Shown: positions 1 through 9,034, counted from the first letter of the stretch. The stretch is DNA of 64,000 bases from [Enterobacter] lignolyticus SCF1 (GCF_000164865.1 NC_014618.1:3100001-3164000); one strand, 5' to 3'. The notes: a model not told the origin generated them from the letters alone. Made by a program: numbers and translations.

Positions 1-130
<130 letters not shown>

Positions 131-184
131 TCTCCGCAGATAACGAATTCCTGGCGCTGCATTGCCGGGAATCGCCTGGTGTTA

Positions 185-217
185 ACTGCCCTGCATCGCG
201 TCAGGGCAGTTTTTTTA
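185..217 (+). terminator. Intrinsic terminator of infA
   Basis: A perfect 9-bp stem, ACTGCCCTG (185-193) with CAGGGCAGT (202-210), closes an 8-base loop and runs into a stretch of T to 217. It lies 55 bases after the infA stop. Confidence 0.9.
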
Positions 218-293
218 TAGCCCCGCCTTGCTAACTTCCTCTTCACCGACTGTTATTACAGGTACCTCCATCTGTCTGTAAAACGGTAATATT

Positions 294-1067
294 ATGCCTC
301 GTCTTTCCGACTACCCGGCGCTTATATTTGTGGTCTGCCTGCTCCTGTTTTGGCTGGCCGGTTTGATTGCGCGTATGCTTTATCGCCGCTATCGCGATAA
401 AGAGCCGGATGGTGATAATTACTCGCTGCTGCTCGGCGCGGTGCTGAGTATTCTCGGGCTCATTATCGGGTTTACCTTTTCGATGGCCGTCAGCCGCTAC
501 GATATGCGCAAAAACTATGAAGAAGAAGAGGCGAACGCGATTGGCACAGAGTGGTTGCGCATGGACCTGCTCCCCGGCGAAGAGTCCGTGCTGGCGAAGC
601 GGCTGCTGCGAAGCTACCTCGATCAGCGAATTCTCTATTATCAGGCGGGCCATCTTGACGACGTCGATAAGATAAATCGCGATACCAACGAGCTTCAGGA
701 TAAGCTGTGGAAGATAGTCAGCACCGAGGCCCGGGCCCATCAGACCCCTGTCATGCAGATTGTCATCGTCGGCATGAACGACGTGTTCAATACCGCCGGT
801 TACACCCAGGCCGCCTGGTGGAACCGCATACCGCGCTCCGCCTGGGCGCTGCTGTTTATCCTGGCGATGTTCTGTATTGTGATGATTGGTTTTCGCAACA
901 ACGCGCTGAAGAAAGCCACTTTTCCGTGGCTGTTGCCCATCGTCTTTTCCGTTGCCTTTGCGCTTATCGCCGATATTGACAGCCCGCGCGGCGGCATTAT
1001 TCGCATCCAGCCGCAGAACCTGCTGTCGCTGGCGGAGTCGCTGCCCCCGGAGAAGCCATCATCCTGA
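294..1067 (+). CDS. DUF4239 (bestrophin-like) membrane protein
   Basis: A 257-residue protein with two N-terminal membrane helices (about residues 8-28 and 44-67), a charged cytoplasmic middle with an EEEEANAIGTEW stretch, and two C-terminal helices (about 183-201 and 208-228). The order of two helices, an acidic EANAI/GTE segment and two more helices is what I associate with the DUF4239 family, which is distantly related to bestrophin channels. No substrate can be named. The ribosome binding site before the ATG is weak. E. coli has the serW tRNA gene here instead, so this gene looks like an accessory insertion or replacement. It probably forms its own transcription unit, since the infA terminator lies in front. 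Confidence 0.75.
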   Translation: MPRLSDYPALIFVVCLLLFWLAGLIARMLYRRYRDKEPDGDNYSLLLGAVLSILGLIIGFTFSMAVSRYDMRKNYEEEEANAIGTEWLRMDLLPGEESVLAKRLLRSYLDQRILYYQAGHLDDVDKINRDTNELQDKLWKIVSTEARAHQTPVMQIVIVGMNDVFNTAGYTQAAWWNRIPRSAWALLFILAMFCIVMIGFRNNALKKATFPWLLPIVFSVAFALIADIDSPRGGIIRIQPQNLLSLAESLPPEKPSS

Positions 1068-1296
1068 CGCGATGGGCGACTGCTCATTTTTCATGACGTT
1101 TGACGCGCCGGGAGGATTTCCCGGGACACCTCCATACTAAATGGGGGTTAGCGCACCAGCAATGAGTCGCCTGGAGCGTAATATCGATCGTGCGACGTGG
1201 ACCACCCTTAAGCGCTATGTATCTGCCTGCGGTGTTAAACTGCGATTACGGTTCATACCCCCGATAACCCATCGCAAGATCCCCAGAGAAGAGCAT

Positions 1297-1322
1297 AAAA
1301 AAGCCGGGCATCCGCCCGGCTT
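1297..1322 (-). terminator. Intrinsic terminator of clpSA
   Basis: Read on the minus strand, a GCCGGGC/GCCCGGC stem (1314-1320 with 1303-1309) with a 4-base loop is followed by a T run. It lies about 30 bases beyond the clpA stop. The rest of 1068-1351 holds only a small CCGGGA/TCCCGG hairpin at 1108-1124. No tRNA is present, although E. coli has serW here. Confidence 0.88.
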
Positions 1323-1351
1323 CCGTTACGTTTTTAGACAGCAAAAACGCC

Positions 1352-3628
1352 TTAGTGCGCGGCTTCCGGCTTATGCTTCTGCGCAGCCTGAAAACCGTAG
1401 GTGAGCTCGTTCTTCCCGGTATCGAGACCCACGGTCACCTGGCCGCCGTCCACAAGCGTTCCAAACAGCAGCTCGTTGGCCAGAGGTTTTTTCAGGTTGT
1501 CCTGAATAACGCGCGCCATCGGACGGGCGCCCATCGCCCGGTCGTAGCCTTTTTCCGCCAGCCAGTCGCGAGCTTCCTGGCTCACCTCCAGCGACACGCC
1601 TTTCTGATCCAGCTGGACCTGCAGCTCGACAATAAACTTGTCGACCACCTGGTGGATCACATCGGTAGAGAGGTGATCGAACCAGATAATGTTGTCCAGA
1701 CGGTTACGGAACTCCGGCGTAAAGATCTTCTTGATCTCTTCCATCGCATCGATGCTGTTATCCTGCTGGATGAGGCCGATGGATTTACGCTCGGTTTCCC
1801 GTACCCCGGCATTGGTGGTCATCACCAGCACGACGTTGCGGAAGTCCGCTTTACGCCCGTTGTTATCGGTGAGCGTGCCGTTGTCCATCACCTGCAGCAG
1901 CAGGTTGAAGACGTCCGGATGCGCTTTTTCGATTTCATCAAGCAGCAGCACCGCGTGCGGATGCTTGATCACCGCGTCGGTGAGCAGACCGCCCTGATCG
2001 AAGCCCACATAGCCCGGAGGCGCGCCAATCAGGCGGCTCACCGTATGGCGTTCCATATATTCGGACATATCAAAACGCAGCAGCTCGATACCCAGCGCTT
2101 TCGACAGCTGTACCGTGACCTCGGTTTTCCCGACCCCGGTCGGACCGGCGAACAGGAACGACCCGACAGGTTTATGATCCTGGCCGAGACCCGCGCGGCT
2201 CATCTTAATGGCTTCGGTTAAGGCCTCAATGGCTTTATCCTGGCCAAAGACCAGCATTTTCAGGCGATCGCCGAGATTTTTCAGCGTGTCACGGTCGCTC
2301 TGCGACACGCTCTTCTCCGGGATACGCGCGATACGCGCCACCACGGACTCGATATCCGCCACGTTGATGGTTTTCTTGCGACGGCTCACCGGCATCAGAC
2401 GCGCGCGCGCGCCCGCTTCGTCGATAACGTCGATCGCTTTATCCGGCAGGTGGCGGTCATTAATGTATTTCACCGCCAGCTCCACCGCCGCACGCACCGC
2501 CTTCGCGGTATAGCGCACGTCGTGATGCGCCTCGTACTTCGGCTTCAGGCCGTTGATGATCTGCACGGTTTCTTCAACCGACGGTTCAGTAATGTCGATT
2601 TTCTGGAAGCGACGCGCCAGCGCGCGGTCTTTTTCGAAAATGTTGCTGAACTCCTGATAGGTTGTCGAACCGATGACGCGGATCTTACCGCTGGAGAGCA
2701 GCGGTTTGATCAGGTTAGCCGCATCCACCTGCCCGCCGGACGCCGCACCCGCACCGATAATGGTGTGGATCTCGTCGATAAACAGGATGCTGTTGGTATC
2801 CTGCTCCAGCTGTTTGAGCAGCGCCTTAAAGCGTTTTTCAAAATCGCCGCGGTATTTGGTGCCCGCCAGCAGCGATCCGATATCCAGCGCGTAGATGGTG
2901 CAATCGGCGATCACCTCCGGCACGTCGCCCTGGACGATGCGCCAGGCCAGCCCTTCGGCGATAGCGGTTTTACCGACGCCGGATTCACCGACCAGCAGCG
3001 GGTTGTTTTTACGGCGACGGCACAGCACCTGAACGGCACGCTCAAGCTCTTTGTCGCGGCCAATCAGCGGGTCTATACCGCCGACGCGCGCAAGCTGGTT
3101 AAGGTTGGTGGTGAAGTTTTCCATACGTTCCTCCCCGCCTGCTTGCTCTTCATTATTCGGTTGGCTTCCGGAATCGGAAGACTGGCTCGGCTCGTCTTTA
3201 CGCGTGCCGTGAGAGATGAAGTTCACCACGTCAAGGCGGCTGACCTCATGTTTGCGCAGCAGATAGGCCGCCTGGGACTCCTGCTCGCTGAAAATCGCGA
3301 CCAGAACGTTGGCCCCGGTGACTTCGCTACGGCCGGAAGACTGAACGTGAAATACCGCGCGCTGCAGCACGCGCTGGAAGCTGAGCGTCGGCTGCGTATC
3401 GCGCTCTTCTTCGCTGGCAGGCAGCACGGGCGTGGTTTGTTCGATGAAGGCTTCGAGTTCCTGACGCAGAGCCACCAGATCCACGGAGCAGGCTTCCAGC
3501 GCTTCGCGGGCGGATGGGTTGCTGAGCAACGCCAGCAGTAAGTGCTCGACGGTCATAAACTCATGACGGTGCTCGCGCGCTCTGGCGAAAGCCATGTTTA
3601 AACTGAGTTCCAGTTCTTGATTGAGCAT
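1352..3628 (-). CDS. clpA: ATP-dependent Clp protease ATP-binding subunit ClpA
   Basis: ClpA is the AAA+ unfoldase that feeds proteins into the ClpP peptidase. The 758-residue product equals the E. coli length and is nearly identical to it. It has an N-terminal Clp-N repeat domain (about 1-145), a first AAA module with Walker A GESGVGKT and Walker B FIDEIH, a second with Walker A GPTGVGKT and Walker B LLLDEIEKA, and the IGAPPGYVG segment. The start is the ATG at 3628, giving MLNQELELS, behind a GGGGAGGTG ribosome binding site. An upstream in-frame ATG would add only five residues. It lies 30 bases after clpS on the same strand and is surely cotranscribed with it. Confidence 0.98.
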   Translation of the reverse strand: MLNQELELSLNMAFARAREHRHEFMTVEHLLLALLSNPSAREALEACSVDLVALRQELEAFIEQTTPVLPASEEERDTQPTLSFQRVLQRAVFHVQSSGRSEVTGANVLVAIFSEQESQAAYLLRKHEVSRLDVVNFISHGTRKDEPSQSSDSGSQPNNEEQAGGEERMENFTTNLNQLARVGGIDPLIGRDKELERAVQVLCRRRKNNPLLVGESGVGKTAIAEGLAWRIVQGDVPEVIADCTIYALDIGSLLAGTKYRGDFEKRFKALLKQLEQDTNSILFIDEIHTIIGAGAASGGQVDAANLIKPLLSSGKIRVIGSTTYQEFSNIFEKDRALARRFQKIDITEPSVEETVQIINGLKPKYEAHHDVRYTAKAVRAAVELAVKYINDRHLPDKAIDVIDEAGARARLMPVSRRKKTINVADIESVVARIARIPEKSVSQSDRDTLKNLGDRLKMLVFGQDKAIEALTEAIKMSRAGLGQDHKPVGSFLFAGPTGVGKTEVTVQLSKALGIELLRFDMSEYMERHTVSRLIGAPPGYVGFDQGGLLTDAVIKHPHAVLLLDEIEKAHPDVFNLLLQVMDNGTLTDNNGRKADFRNVVLVMTTNAGVRETERKSIGLIQQDNSIDAMEEIKKIFTPEFRNRLDNIIWFDHLSTDVIHQVVDKFIVELQVQLDQKGVSLEVSQEARDWLAEKGYDRAMGARPMARVIQDNLKKPLANELLFGTLVDGGQVTVGLDTGKNELTYGFQAAQKHKPEAAH

Positions 3629-3658
3629 AGGCACCTCCCCCAATTTATATGCCTGTCT

Positions 3659-3979
3659 TCAGGCCTGTTCCAGCGTACACAGCAACGGATGCTCGTTCTC
3701 CCTCGCGTACTGGTTCACCATGGCGACTTTGGTTTCGGCCACTTCGGCAGTAAACACGCCGCAGATAGCTTTCCCCTGATAGTGAACCGTAAGCATCAGT
3801 TGCGTTGCACGTTCAACATCATAAGAAAAGAATTTCTGTAACACGTCAATAACAAACTCCATTGGAGTGTAATCATCATTGACTAATATCACTTTATACA
3901 TCGCTGGCGGTTTTAGCGCATCGCGAACCTGGTCTTTTGTCAGCTGGTCAAAATCCAGCCAATCACGCGTCTTACTCAT
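3659..3979 (-). CDS. clpS: ClpA adaptor ClpS (N-recognin)
   Basis: ClpS is the 106-residue adaptor that binds the ClpA N-domain and delivers N-end-rule substrates. The length equals that of E. coli. The core VILVNDDYTPMEFV and the substrate-pocket region around DVLQKFF and the HYQGKAICG segment are intact. It is the first gene of a clpS-clpA unit and is divergent from cspD. Confidence 0.97.
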   Translation of the reverse strand: MSKTRDWLDFDQLTKDQVRDALKPPAMYKVILVNDDYTPMEFVIDVLQKFFSYDVERATQLMLTVHYQGKAICGVFTAEVAETKVAMVNQYARENEHPLLCTLEQA

Positions 3980-4301
3980 TGTCAGTGTTCATCTTAGGTT
4001 ACGACTCCGGCGGGATTTTCCCGTCGCTGACCAGAGTCTATACACAATTTGAATCTACATTAGATCATAGATAACTATCATCTATTGTTCCCATCCGCGA
4101 CGCCTGTCACAAACCGCGCAATAGCGTTAACTGCTTCAAATTTTGATGCATTTTCCACCGCTTTCCCCCATCTGCCGCTTGACGCGTTGCCTGATTTATC
4201 TAAATTGTACAGGCGAGAGTTGGCGAGGTTTTGTACAGCCATCCGGCTCCACCACCGGTTCATTCCATCTGATTATAAAGATTTACGAAGGATGTCGAAG
4301 T
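3980..4301. other. clpS-cspD divergent intergenic region
   Basis: This 322-base stretch has no gene. It must hold the leftward clpS promoter and the rightward cspD promoter. The left part (about 4030-4085) is AT-rich and includes the inverted repeat GATAACTATC. The right part holds the cspD promoter candidate and two copies of TTGTACAG (near 4205 and 4232). I saw no RNA gene. Confidence 0.6.
4179..4206 (+). promoter_or_regulatory. Candidate cspD promoter
   Basis: TTGACG at 4179-4184 and TAAATT at 4201-4206 are 16 bases apart and resemble a sigma-70 promoter. A start near 4213 would give a leader of about 90 bases before the cspD ATG. This is pattern matching only. Confidence 0.45.
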
Positions 4302-4523
4302 ATGGAAATGGGTACTGTTAAGTGGTTCAACAATGCCAAAGGGTTCGGCTTCATCTGCCCTGAGGGCGGCGGCGAAGATATTTTCGCTCACTATTCTACC
4401 ATCCAGATGGATGGTTACAGAACGTTAAAAGCCGGACAGCCCGTTCGGTTTGATGTTCACCAGGGACCAAAAGGCAACCACGCCAGCGTGATTATCCCTG
4501 TGGAAGCAGAAACAGCAGCATAG
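4302..4523 (+). CDS. cspD: Cold shock-like protein CspD (replication inhibitor)
   Basis: This is a 73-residue single cold-shock domain protein; E. coli CspD has 74. CspD is induced in stationary phase and binds single-stranded DNA, and overproduction blocks replication. The RNP1 motif KGFGFICP and the RNP2-like DIFAHYS are present. The start is the ATG at 4302 (MEMGTVKWFNN) behind GAAGGAT. A longer in-frame extension upstream lacks family similarity. The C-terminal tail is short and alanine/glutamate-rich, as in other CspD proteins. Confidence 0.95.
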   Translation: MEMGTVKWFNNAKGFGFICPEGGGEDIFAHYSTIQMDGYRTLKAGQPVRFDVHQGPKGNHASVIIPVEAETAA

Positions 4524-4555
4524 TGCTCCTGCTTCATTGTGTACATCCTGCAGAC

Positions 4556-4586
4556 AAAATGCCAGTCCTGATGACTGGCATTTTTA
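4556..4586. terminator. Bidirectional terminator between cspD and macB
   Basis: AAATGCCAGTC and GACTGGCATTT pair around a short loop, with A and T runs on both flanks. It can end both the rightward cspD and the leftward macAB transcripts, which converge here. Confidence 0.88.
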
Positions 4587-4592
4587 TTATCG

Positions 4593-6536
4593 CTATTCGC
4601 GCGCCAGCGCATCCACCGGATCCAGCCGCGCCGCGTTGCGCGCCGGCAGCCAGCCAAACAGCACGCCGGTCAGCGTCGAGCAGACAAACGCCATCAGCAG
4701 CGCCAGCGGGGAAAAGCCAATCTCCCAGCCCGGCAATAACAGCTGCAGGGTGAAGGCGATCATCAGCGACAGCCCAACGCCCAACGCGCCGCCTACCAGG
4801 CACACCAGCACCGCTTCGATTAAAAACTGCTGCAGCACGTCGGCCGCTCGCGCGCCAACGGCCATGCGGATGCCAATCTCCCGCGTGCGTTCGGTCACCG
4901 ACACCAGCATGATGTTCATCACTCCGATACCGCCCACCACCAGCGAAATCACCGCCACCAGCGTCAGAAACAGCTGAAGTGTATGTGTGGTCCGTTCCGC
5001 CGTTTTCAAGATGCTGTCCATGTTCCAGGTAAAGATATCTTTCTTGCCGTGGCGCAGGTTCAGCAGCCGGGCGAGCTGCTGCTCCGCCAACGTGCTGTCA
5101 TAACCCTCTTTAACCCGTACCGTGATCGAGTTGAGCCACGACTGCCCTATCACGCGTCCCGCCATGGTGGTATAAGGCAGCCAGACGCGCAGAATTTTAC
5201 TGCTGCCGAACATCGACTGCTTCTCATCCGCCACGCCGACAACGGTGGCGGGCATGTTGCCAACCAGAATGATTTCGCCCACCACGCTGGCCTTGTGCGG
5301 GAACAGCTGGCGCCGGGTGTTGCCGTCAAGCACCACCACCTGCGCCCGCCCGCGCAGCTGCACGTCGTTAAAGGTGCTGCCTTCGCTGAAGGTCATGCCA
5401 TAGACGTTGAAATACTGCGGCCCGACGCCGTTAGCGCTTGCCGCTACGTCGGTGTTGTTCATCCGCAGGCGCAGGTTTTTAGAGACCGCCGGCGTCGCGG
5501 AGCTGACCCACGGCTGCTTCTGAATGGCCAGCAGATCGTCATACTTCAGCGCCTGCTGGTACTGCGGATCGTCATCGCCGAAATCTTTGCCCGGATAGAC
5601 ATCAATGGTGTTGGTGCCCATCGCGCGGATATCCGCCAGCACCCTCTGTTTGGCCGCATCGCCGACAATCACAATAGACACCACCGAGGCGATGCCGATG
5701 ATAATGCCGAGCATAGTGAGCAGCGTGCGCATTTTATTTGCCGCCAGCGCCCGCCACGCCATGGTCAGCGCTTCCCGAAAGCCGCCGCTGAACTGCCGCC
5801 AGCCGGAGGCGGGTAGCGTCTTTTCAGCGCCCACGCGCGCAGCGGCGGCAGGTTTCGCCGGCGGATTGCTGATGAGCTCACCGTCGCGGATCTCAACGAT
5901 CCGCTCCGCTTGCGCCGCCACCTCCGGATCGTGCGTCACGACGATCACCGTATGCCCCTGCTCCCTGAGCTGGTGCAAAATCGCCATCACCTCTTCGCCG
6001 GAAGCGCTGTCGAGCGCGCCGGTGGGCTCGTCCGCGAGGATCACCTGACCGCCGTTCATCAGCGCGCGGGCGATGCTGACGCGCTGCTGCTGGCCACCCG
6101 AAAGCTGCGACGGGCGGTAATCAACGCGCTCGTGAAGGCCGAGCCGCCCGAGCAGTTCGCGCGCCCTTGCCAGACGCTGCTGACGACCTCTGCCCGCGTA
6201 GACGGCAGGCACTTCAACGTTTTGCGCCGCCGTCAGGTGCGGCAGCAGATGGTAGCGCTGGAAGATAAAGCCGAAATGATCGCGCCGCAGCCGCGCCAGC
6301 GCATCGCCGTCCAGCGTGGCGATATCGACGCCCTCCACGCGATAGGTACCGGACGTCGGCTTGTCCAGACAGCCAAGGATATTCATCAGCGTCGACTTCC
6401 CGGAACCGGAGGCGCCGACGATCGCCACCATCTCCCCGGCATTCACGGAAAGCGTAATGCCCTTGAGCACCTCGACGCTGCCGTCGCCGGAAGGATAGCT
6501 GCGGCGGATATCCTTCAGCTCAAGCAGCGTCGTCAT
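4593..6536 (-). CDS. macB: Macrolide export ATP-binding/permease protein MacB
   Basis: MacB works as a dimer with MacA and TolC to pump macrolides, enterotoxin or other periplasmic substrates outward. The 647-residue protein (E. coli 648) has an N-terminal ABC ATPase with Walker A GASGSGKS (about 41-48), signature LSGGQQQR, Walker B VILADEPTG and switch histidine VTHD. A membrane helix follows near 275, then a large periplasmic domain, then three C-terminal helices from about 520. The C-terminus DPVDALARE is typical. Its start overlaps the macA stop by four bases (ATGA), which implies translational coupling. Confidence 0.97.
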   Translation of the reverse strand: MTTLLELKDIRRSYPSGDGSVEVLKGITLSVNAGEMVAIVGASGSGKSTLMNILGCLDKPTSGTYRVEGVDIATLDGDALARLRRDHFGFIFQRYHLLPHLTAAQNVEVPAVYAGRGRQQRLARARELLGRLGLHERVDYRPSQLSGGQQQRVSIARALMNGGQVILADEPTGALDSASGEEVMAILHQLREQGHTVIVVTHDPEVAAQAERIVEIRDGELISNPPAKPAAAARVGAEKTLPASGWRQFSGGFREALTMAWRALAANKMRTLLTMLGIIIGIASVVSIVIVGDAAKQRVLADIRAMGTNTIDVYPGKDFGDDDPQYQQALKYDDLLAIQKQPWVSSATPAVSKNLRLRMNNTDVAASANGVGPQYFNVYGMTFSEGSTFNDVQLRGRAQVVVLDGNTRRQLFPHKASVVGEIILVGNMPATVVGVADEKQSMFGSSKILRVWLPYTTMAGRVIGQSWLNSITVRVKEGYDSTLAEQQLARLLNLRHGKKDIFTWNMDSILKTAERTTHTLQLFLTLVAVISLVVGGIGVMNIMLVSVTERTREIGIRMAVGARAADVLQQFLIEAVLVCLVGGALGVGLSLMIAFTLQLLLPGWEIGFSPLALLMAFVCSTLTGVLFGWLPARNAARLDPVDALARE

Positions 6537-7648
6537 TTCGCCGCTCCGGGCCTGCTTTCGCCGGTAATAACCTCGTCGCCCTCTTCCAGCCCCTTGACGA
6601 TTTCCACCTCGGTATCGTTACGCGCGCCGATGGTCACTTCCCGGTCTTTCACATCGCCGTTACGCAGCAGCCGCACGCTGTAGCGATTATCGCCCACGGC
6701 GTCGCCCAGCGCCGACAGCGGAATAGTCAGCACGTTATTCACTCCGGACAGTTGAATATGCACCTGCGCGGTCATTTCAAGACGCAGCACGCCCTGCGGA
6801 TTCGGTACTTCAAAACGGGCATAATAGAAGATGGCGTCGTTGACTTTTTCCGGCGTCGGCAGAATGTCCTTCAGGCGTCCCTCGTAGCGGGTCAGCGGGT
6901 CGCCGAGCACGGTAAACCAGGCCTTCTGCCCGGGCGTCAGGTGAATCACGTCGGCTTCGGACACCTGCGCTTTTACCAGCATGGTGCTAAGGTCGGCCAG
7001 CGTCAGGATGTTAGGCGCCTGCTGCGCGGCGATCACCGTCTGCCCCTGCAGGGTGGTGATTTGCGTCACTTCACCGGCCATCGGCGCCAGAATGCGGGTG
7101 TAATCGAGGTTGGTTTTCGCCGTATCCAGCGTCGCCTGATTGCGCTTGATTTGCGCATCGATCGTGCCGATCTGCGCCTCTTTTACCGCCAGATCCGTCG
7201 CCGAGGTATCAAGATCCTGACGGGAGATCAGCTGAGTTTTCGCCAGCTGCTGATTACGCGCCAGCGTCACCTGAGCCAGCTTACGTTCGGCCACGGCCTG
7301 CAGACGCTGCGCGCGCAGCTCCATCAGCGTCGCCTCGACTTCCTTGATCTGGTTTTGTGCCTGTTCGGGGTCAATAACCCCCAATAGCTGATCTTTCTTT
7401 ACCTTATCGCCGATGTTCACCGACAAGGTTTTCAACTGTCCGCTGACCTGCGCCCCAACGTCGACCTTGCGCAGCGCATCCAGCTTGCCGGTCGCCAGCA
7501 CGCTTTGCTGCAGGTCGCCCTTACGGACAATCAGCGTCTGATACTGCGGGACTGGCGCGTTCAACGTCCGCCACACCCAGCCTCCCGCCAGAAGCACCAG
7601 CACGACAATGACGAAATAACGCTTTTTGCCTTTTCCCTTAAGGTTCAT
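6533..7648 (-). CDS. macA: Macrolide efflux periplasmic adaptor MacA
   Basis: MacA is a membrane fusion protein that links MacB to TolC. The 371-residue product equals the E. coli length. It has an N-terminal anchor helix (about 12-30), a lipoyl/HlyD half-motif around DVGAQVSGQLKTL, a coiled-coil hairpin (about 95-180) and beta-barrel domains. I chose the ATG at 7648 (MNLKGKGKKR), which gives the E. coli length. An upstream ATG would add 15 residues not expected in the family. It is transcribed with macB and diverges from ybjX. Confidence 0.95.
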   Translation of the reverse strand: MNLKGKGKKRYFVIVVLVLLAGGWVWRTLNAPVPQYQTLIVRKGDLQQSVLATGKLDALRKVDVGAQVSGQLKTLSVNIGDKVKKDQLLGVIDPEQAQNQIKEVEATLMELRAQRLQAVAERKLAQVTLARNQQLAKTQLISRQDLDTSATDLAVKEAQIGTIDAQIKRNQATLDTAKTNLDYTRILAPMAGEVTQITTLQGQTVIAAQQAPNILTLADLSTMLVKAQVSEADVIHLTPGQKAWFTVLGDPLTRYEGRLKDILPTPEKVNDAIFYYARFEVPNPQGVLRLEMTAQVHIQLSGVNNVLTIPLSALGDAVGDNRYSVRLLRNGDVKDREVTIGARNDTEVEIVKGLEEGDEVITGESRPGAAK

Positions 7649-7734
7649 AAAAATTCCAGATAATAAGGTCCTGCGGTGATTGTATCTAAACATTTCATCA
7701 ACGAAACCCTCTTTGGACTAAGTAATTATCTGTT

Positions 7735-7769
7735 TGTTGAATAGATGTTGAGAAATGCTCTGCTGGAAT
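7735..7769 (+). promoter_or_regulatory. PhoP-box-like direct repeat and -10 before ybjX
   Basis: TGTTGA at 7735-7740 is repeated exactly at 7746-7751 with a 5-base gap, the 11-base period of PhoP boxes (consensus (T/G)GTTTA-N5-(T/G)GTTTA). Twelve bases further on, TGGAAT (7764-7769) could be a -10 box, which is the usual spacing at PhoP-activated promoters. Each half-site differs from the consensus at one base. I recall ybjX as a PhoP-regulated gene in E. coli and Salmonella, so the call is plausible but unproven. Confidence 0.5.
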
Positions 7770-7805
7770 ACCGGTTAATCGAATAATACATACCGGGTTT
7801 TCACC

Positions 7806-8783
7806 ATGTCACTCATCGCTGACGCTCCACACGATACCAACCTGCCGCAGCCGAAATCAGGCTGGGATTTATTTAACCTGCTGAGAAAGGGTTTGTTAAC
7901 CCCAGGCCTTGCGTGGCAGAACCCGGCCTACCGTCGCAAATTCATGCTGCGTTCTCTGGCGACCCCGTTTTCGACCAAACGGCTGCTGGATGCTCTGGCG
8001 AAGCAGCCGGGCCTGATGCAGATGCTGAAGGTACAGCCGGGTCTGCCGTGCCGCCTGCACCGTCCGTGGCTGTCGATGAACATGCAGCGTCAGAGCACGA
8101 TCGATGCGCTGAACTGGCACTATCAGACCATGGCCCAGCGCTTACCGGCGCAGGTGCTGAACGGCTATCTGAGCAAAGCGGGTATTACGCTCGCCACCCT
8201 GACCGGTCGCGACGAGCAGACCTTCGCCATTCGTCTGCGTGCCGACGCAATGCTGGACAAAGAAGGTGAAGCGACGCTGATCTTCTGCGACAGCGAAAAG
8301 ACCGTGCTGGCGGAAATGACCTTTACCCTGTGCCAGTTTGACGGCAAGCACACAATGTATATCGGCGGGTTACAGGGCGCGAAAGCGCACGTGTCGCATG
8401 AGCTGATTCAGGTCGCCACGAAATCCTGTAACGGGCTGTTCCCGAAACGCCTGCTGGTTGAAACGGCGATGATTATCGGCAAGCAGCTCGGCGTGGAGTC
8501 GATTCGCGCCGTCAGCAACGAGACGCATATTTATCGCAGCATCCGCTACCGCAAGAAGAAGCAGGATAAGCTGCACGCGGACTACAACAGCTTCTGGGAG
8601 TCCCTGGGCGGCAGCGTTGACGGCCACGCCGATTTTCTCCTGCCGCTGGTGATGCCGCGCAAGCCGATGGAAGAGATCGCCAGTAAGAAACGTTCGGAGT
8701 ACCGCCGCCGCTACGAGCTGCTCGACAGCCTGCAGGCGCAGACCGAGCAGCTCTGCGCTCACAAGGCTGTGTCCCACCATTGA
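7806..8783 (+). CDS. ybjX: VirK/YbjX family protein (DUF535)
   Basis: A 325-residue protein of the VirK/YbjX (DUF535) family. Relatives in Salmonella and Shigella are PhoP-regulated and linked to virulence or resistance to host peptides, but the biochemical role is unknown. The central region with CRLHRPWLSMNM and the C-terminal part with SNETHIYRSIRYRKKKQDKLHADYN are typical. I see no signal peptide or clear membrane helix. The last codons (AVSHH and TGA) lie inside the left arm of the 267-bp palindromic element that follows, so the C-terminus may have been altered when that element arrived. Confidence 0.9.
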   Translation: MSLIADAPHDTNLPQPKSGWDLFNLLRKGLLTPGLAWQNPAYRRKFMLRSLATPFSTKRLLDALAKQPGLMQMLKVQPGLPCRLHRPWLSMNMQRQSTIDALNWHYQTMAQRLPAQVLNGYLSKAGITLATLTGRDEQTFAIRLRADAMLDKEGEATLIFCDSEKTVLAEMTFTLCQFDGKHTMYIGGLQGAKAHVSHELIQVATKSCNGLFPKRLLVETAMIIGKQLGVESIRAVSNETHIYRSIRYRKKKQDKLHADYNSFWESLGGSVDGHADFLLPLVMPRKPMEEIASKKRSEYRRRYELLDSLQAQTEQLCAHKAVSHH

Positions 8784-9030
8784 CCGTGGCGGCGACGCTG
8801 CGCCAAACGCCCGTTATCAAGGCGGAGGATACAGGGCATAGTGGGACTATGTCCAAATCCGACAACGCGGAGAACGGGCGTTTGGCACGCGTCCCGAAGG
8901 GCTGAGGTCATTTTTACGCAGGACTGTGTTGCTCACGTTTCATTTGGCCCACCAAACGTCAACGTTCGCGCCTTGCCCTGCGCAAAAATGACCGTCAGCG
9001 CCATCCACGTGCAATGGTGGGACACAGCCT
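8764..9030. repeat. 267-bp three-stem palindromic element (MITE-like) between ybjX and ybjD
   Basis: Perfect 19-bp terminal inverted repeats, 8764-8782 (AGGCTGTGTCCCACCATTG) and 9012-9030, enclose two further long stems. The first arm pairs 8802-8815 (GCCAAACGCCCGTT) exactly with 8873-8886 and carries a small hairpin, 8834-8842 with 8846-8854. The second arm pairs 8906-8922 with 8977-8993, 16 of 17 bases. The whole could fold into a cloverleaf. It has no coding capacity. The ybjX stop codon lies in the left repeat and the ybjD stop is five bases beyond the right one. I see no target duplication. It could be a non-autonomous mobile element or a structured 3' end shared by two convergent genes. 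Confidence 0.8.
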
Positions 9031-9034
9031 GATA

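Noticed and set aside
1141..1404. Small plus-strand frame between the DUF4239 gene and clpA
   Set aside because: It crosses the clpA terminator and overlaps the clpA end; no ribosome site and no similarity.
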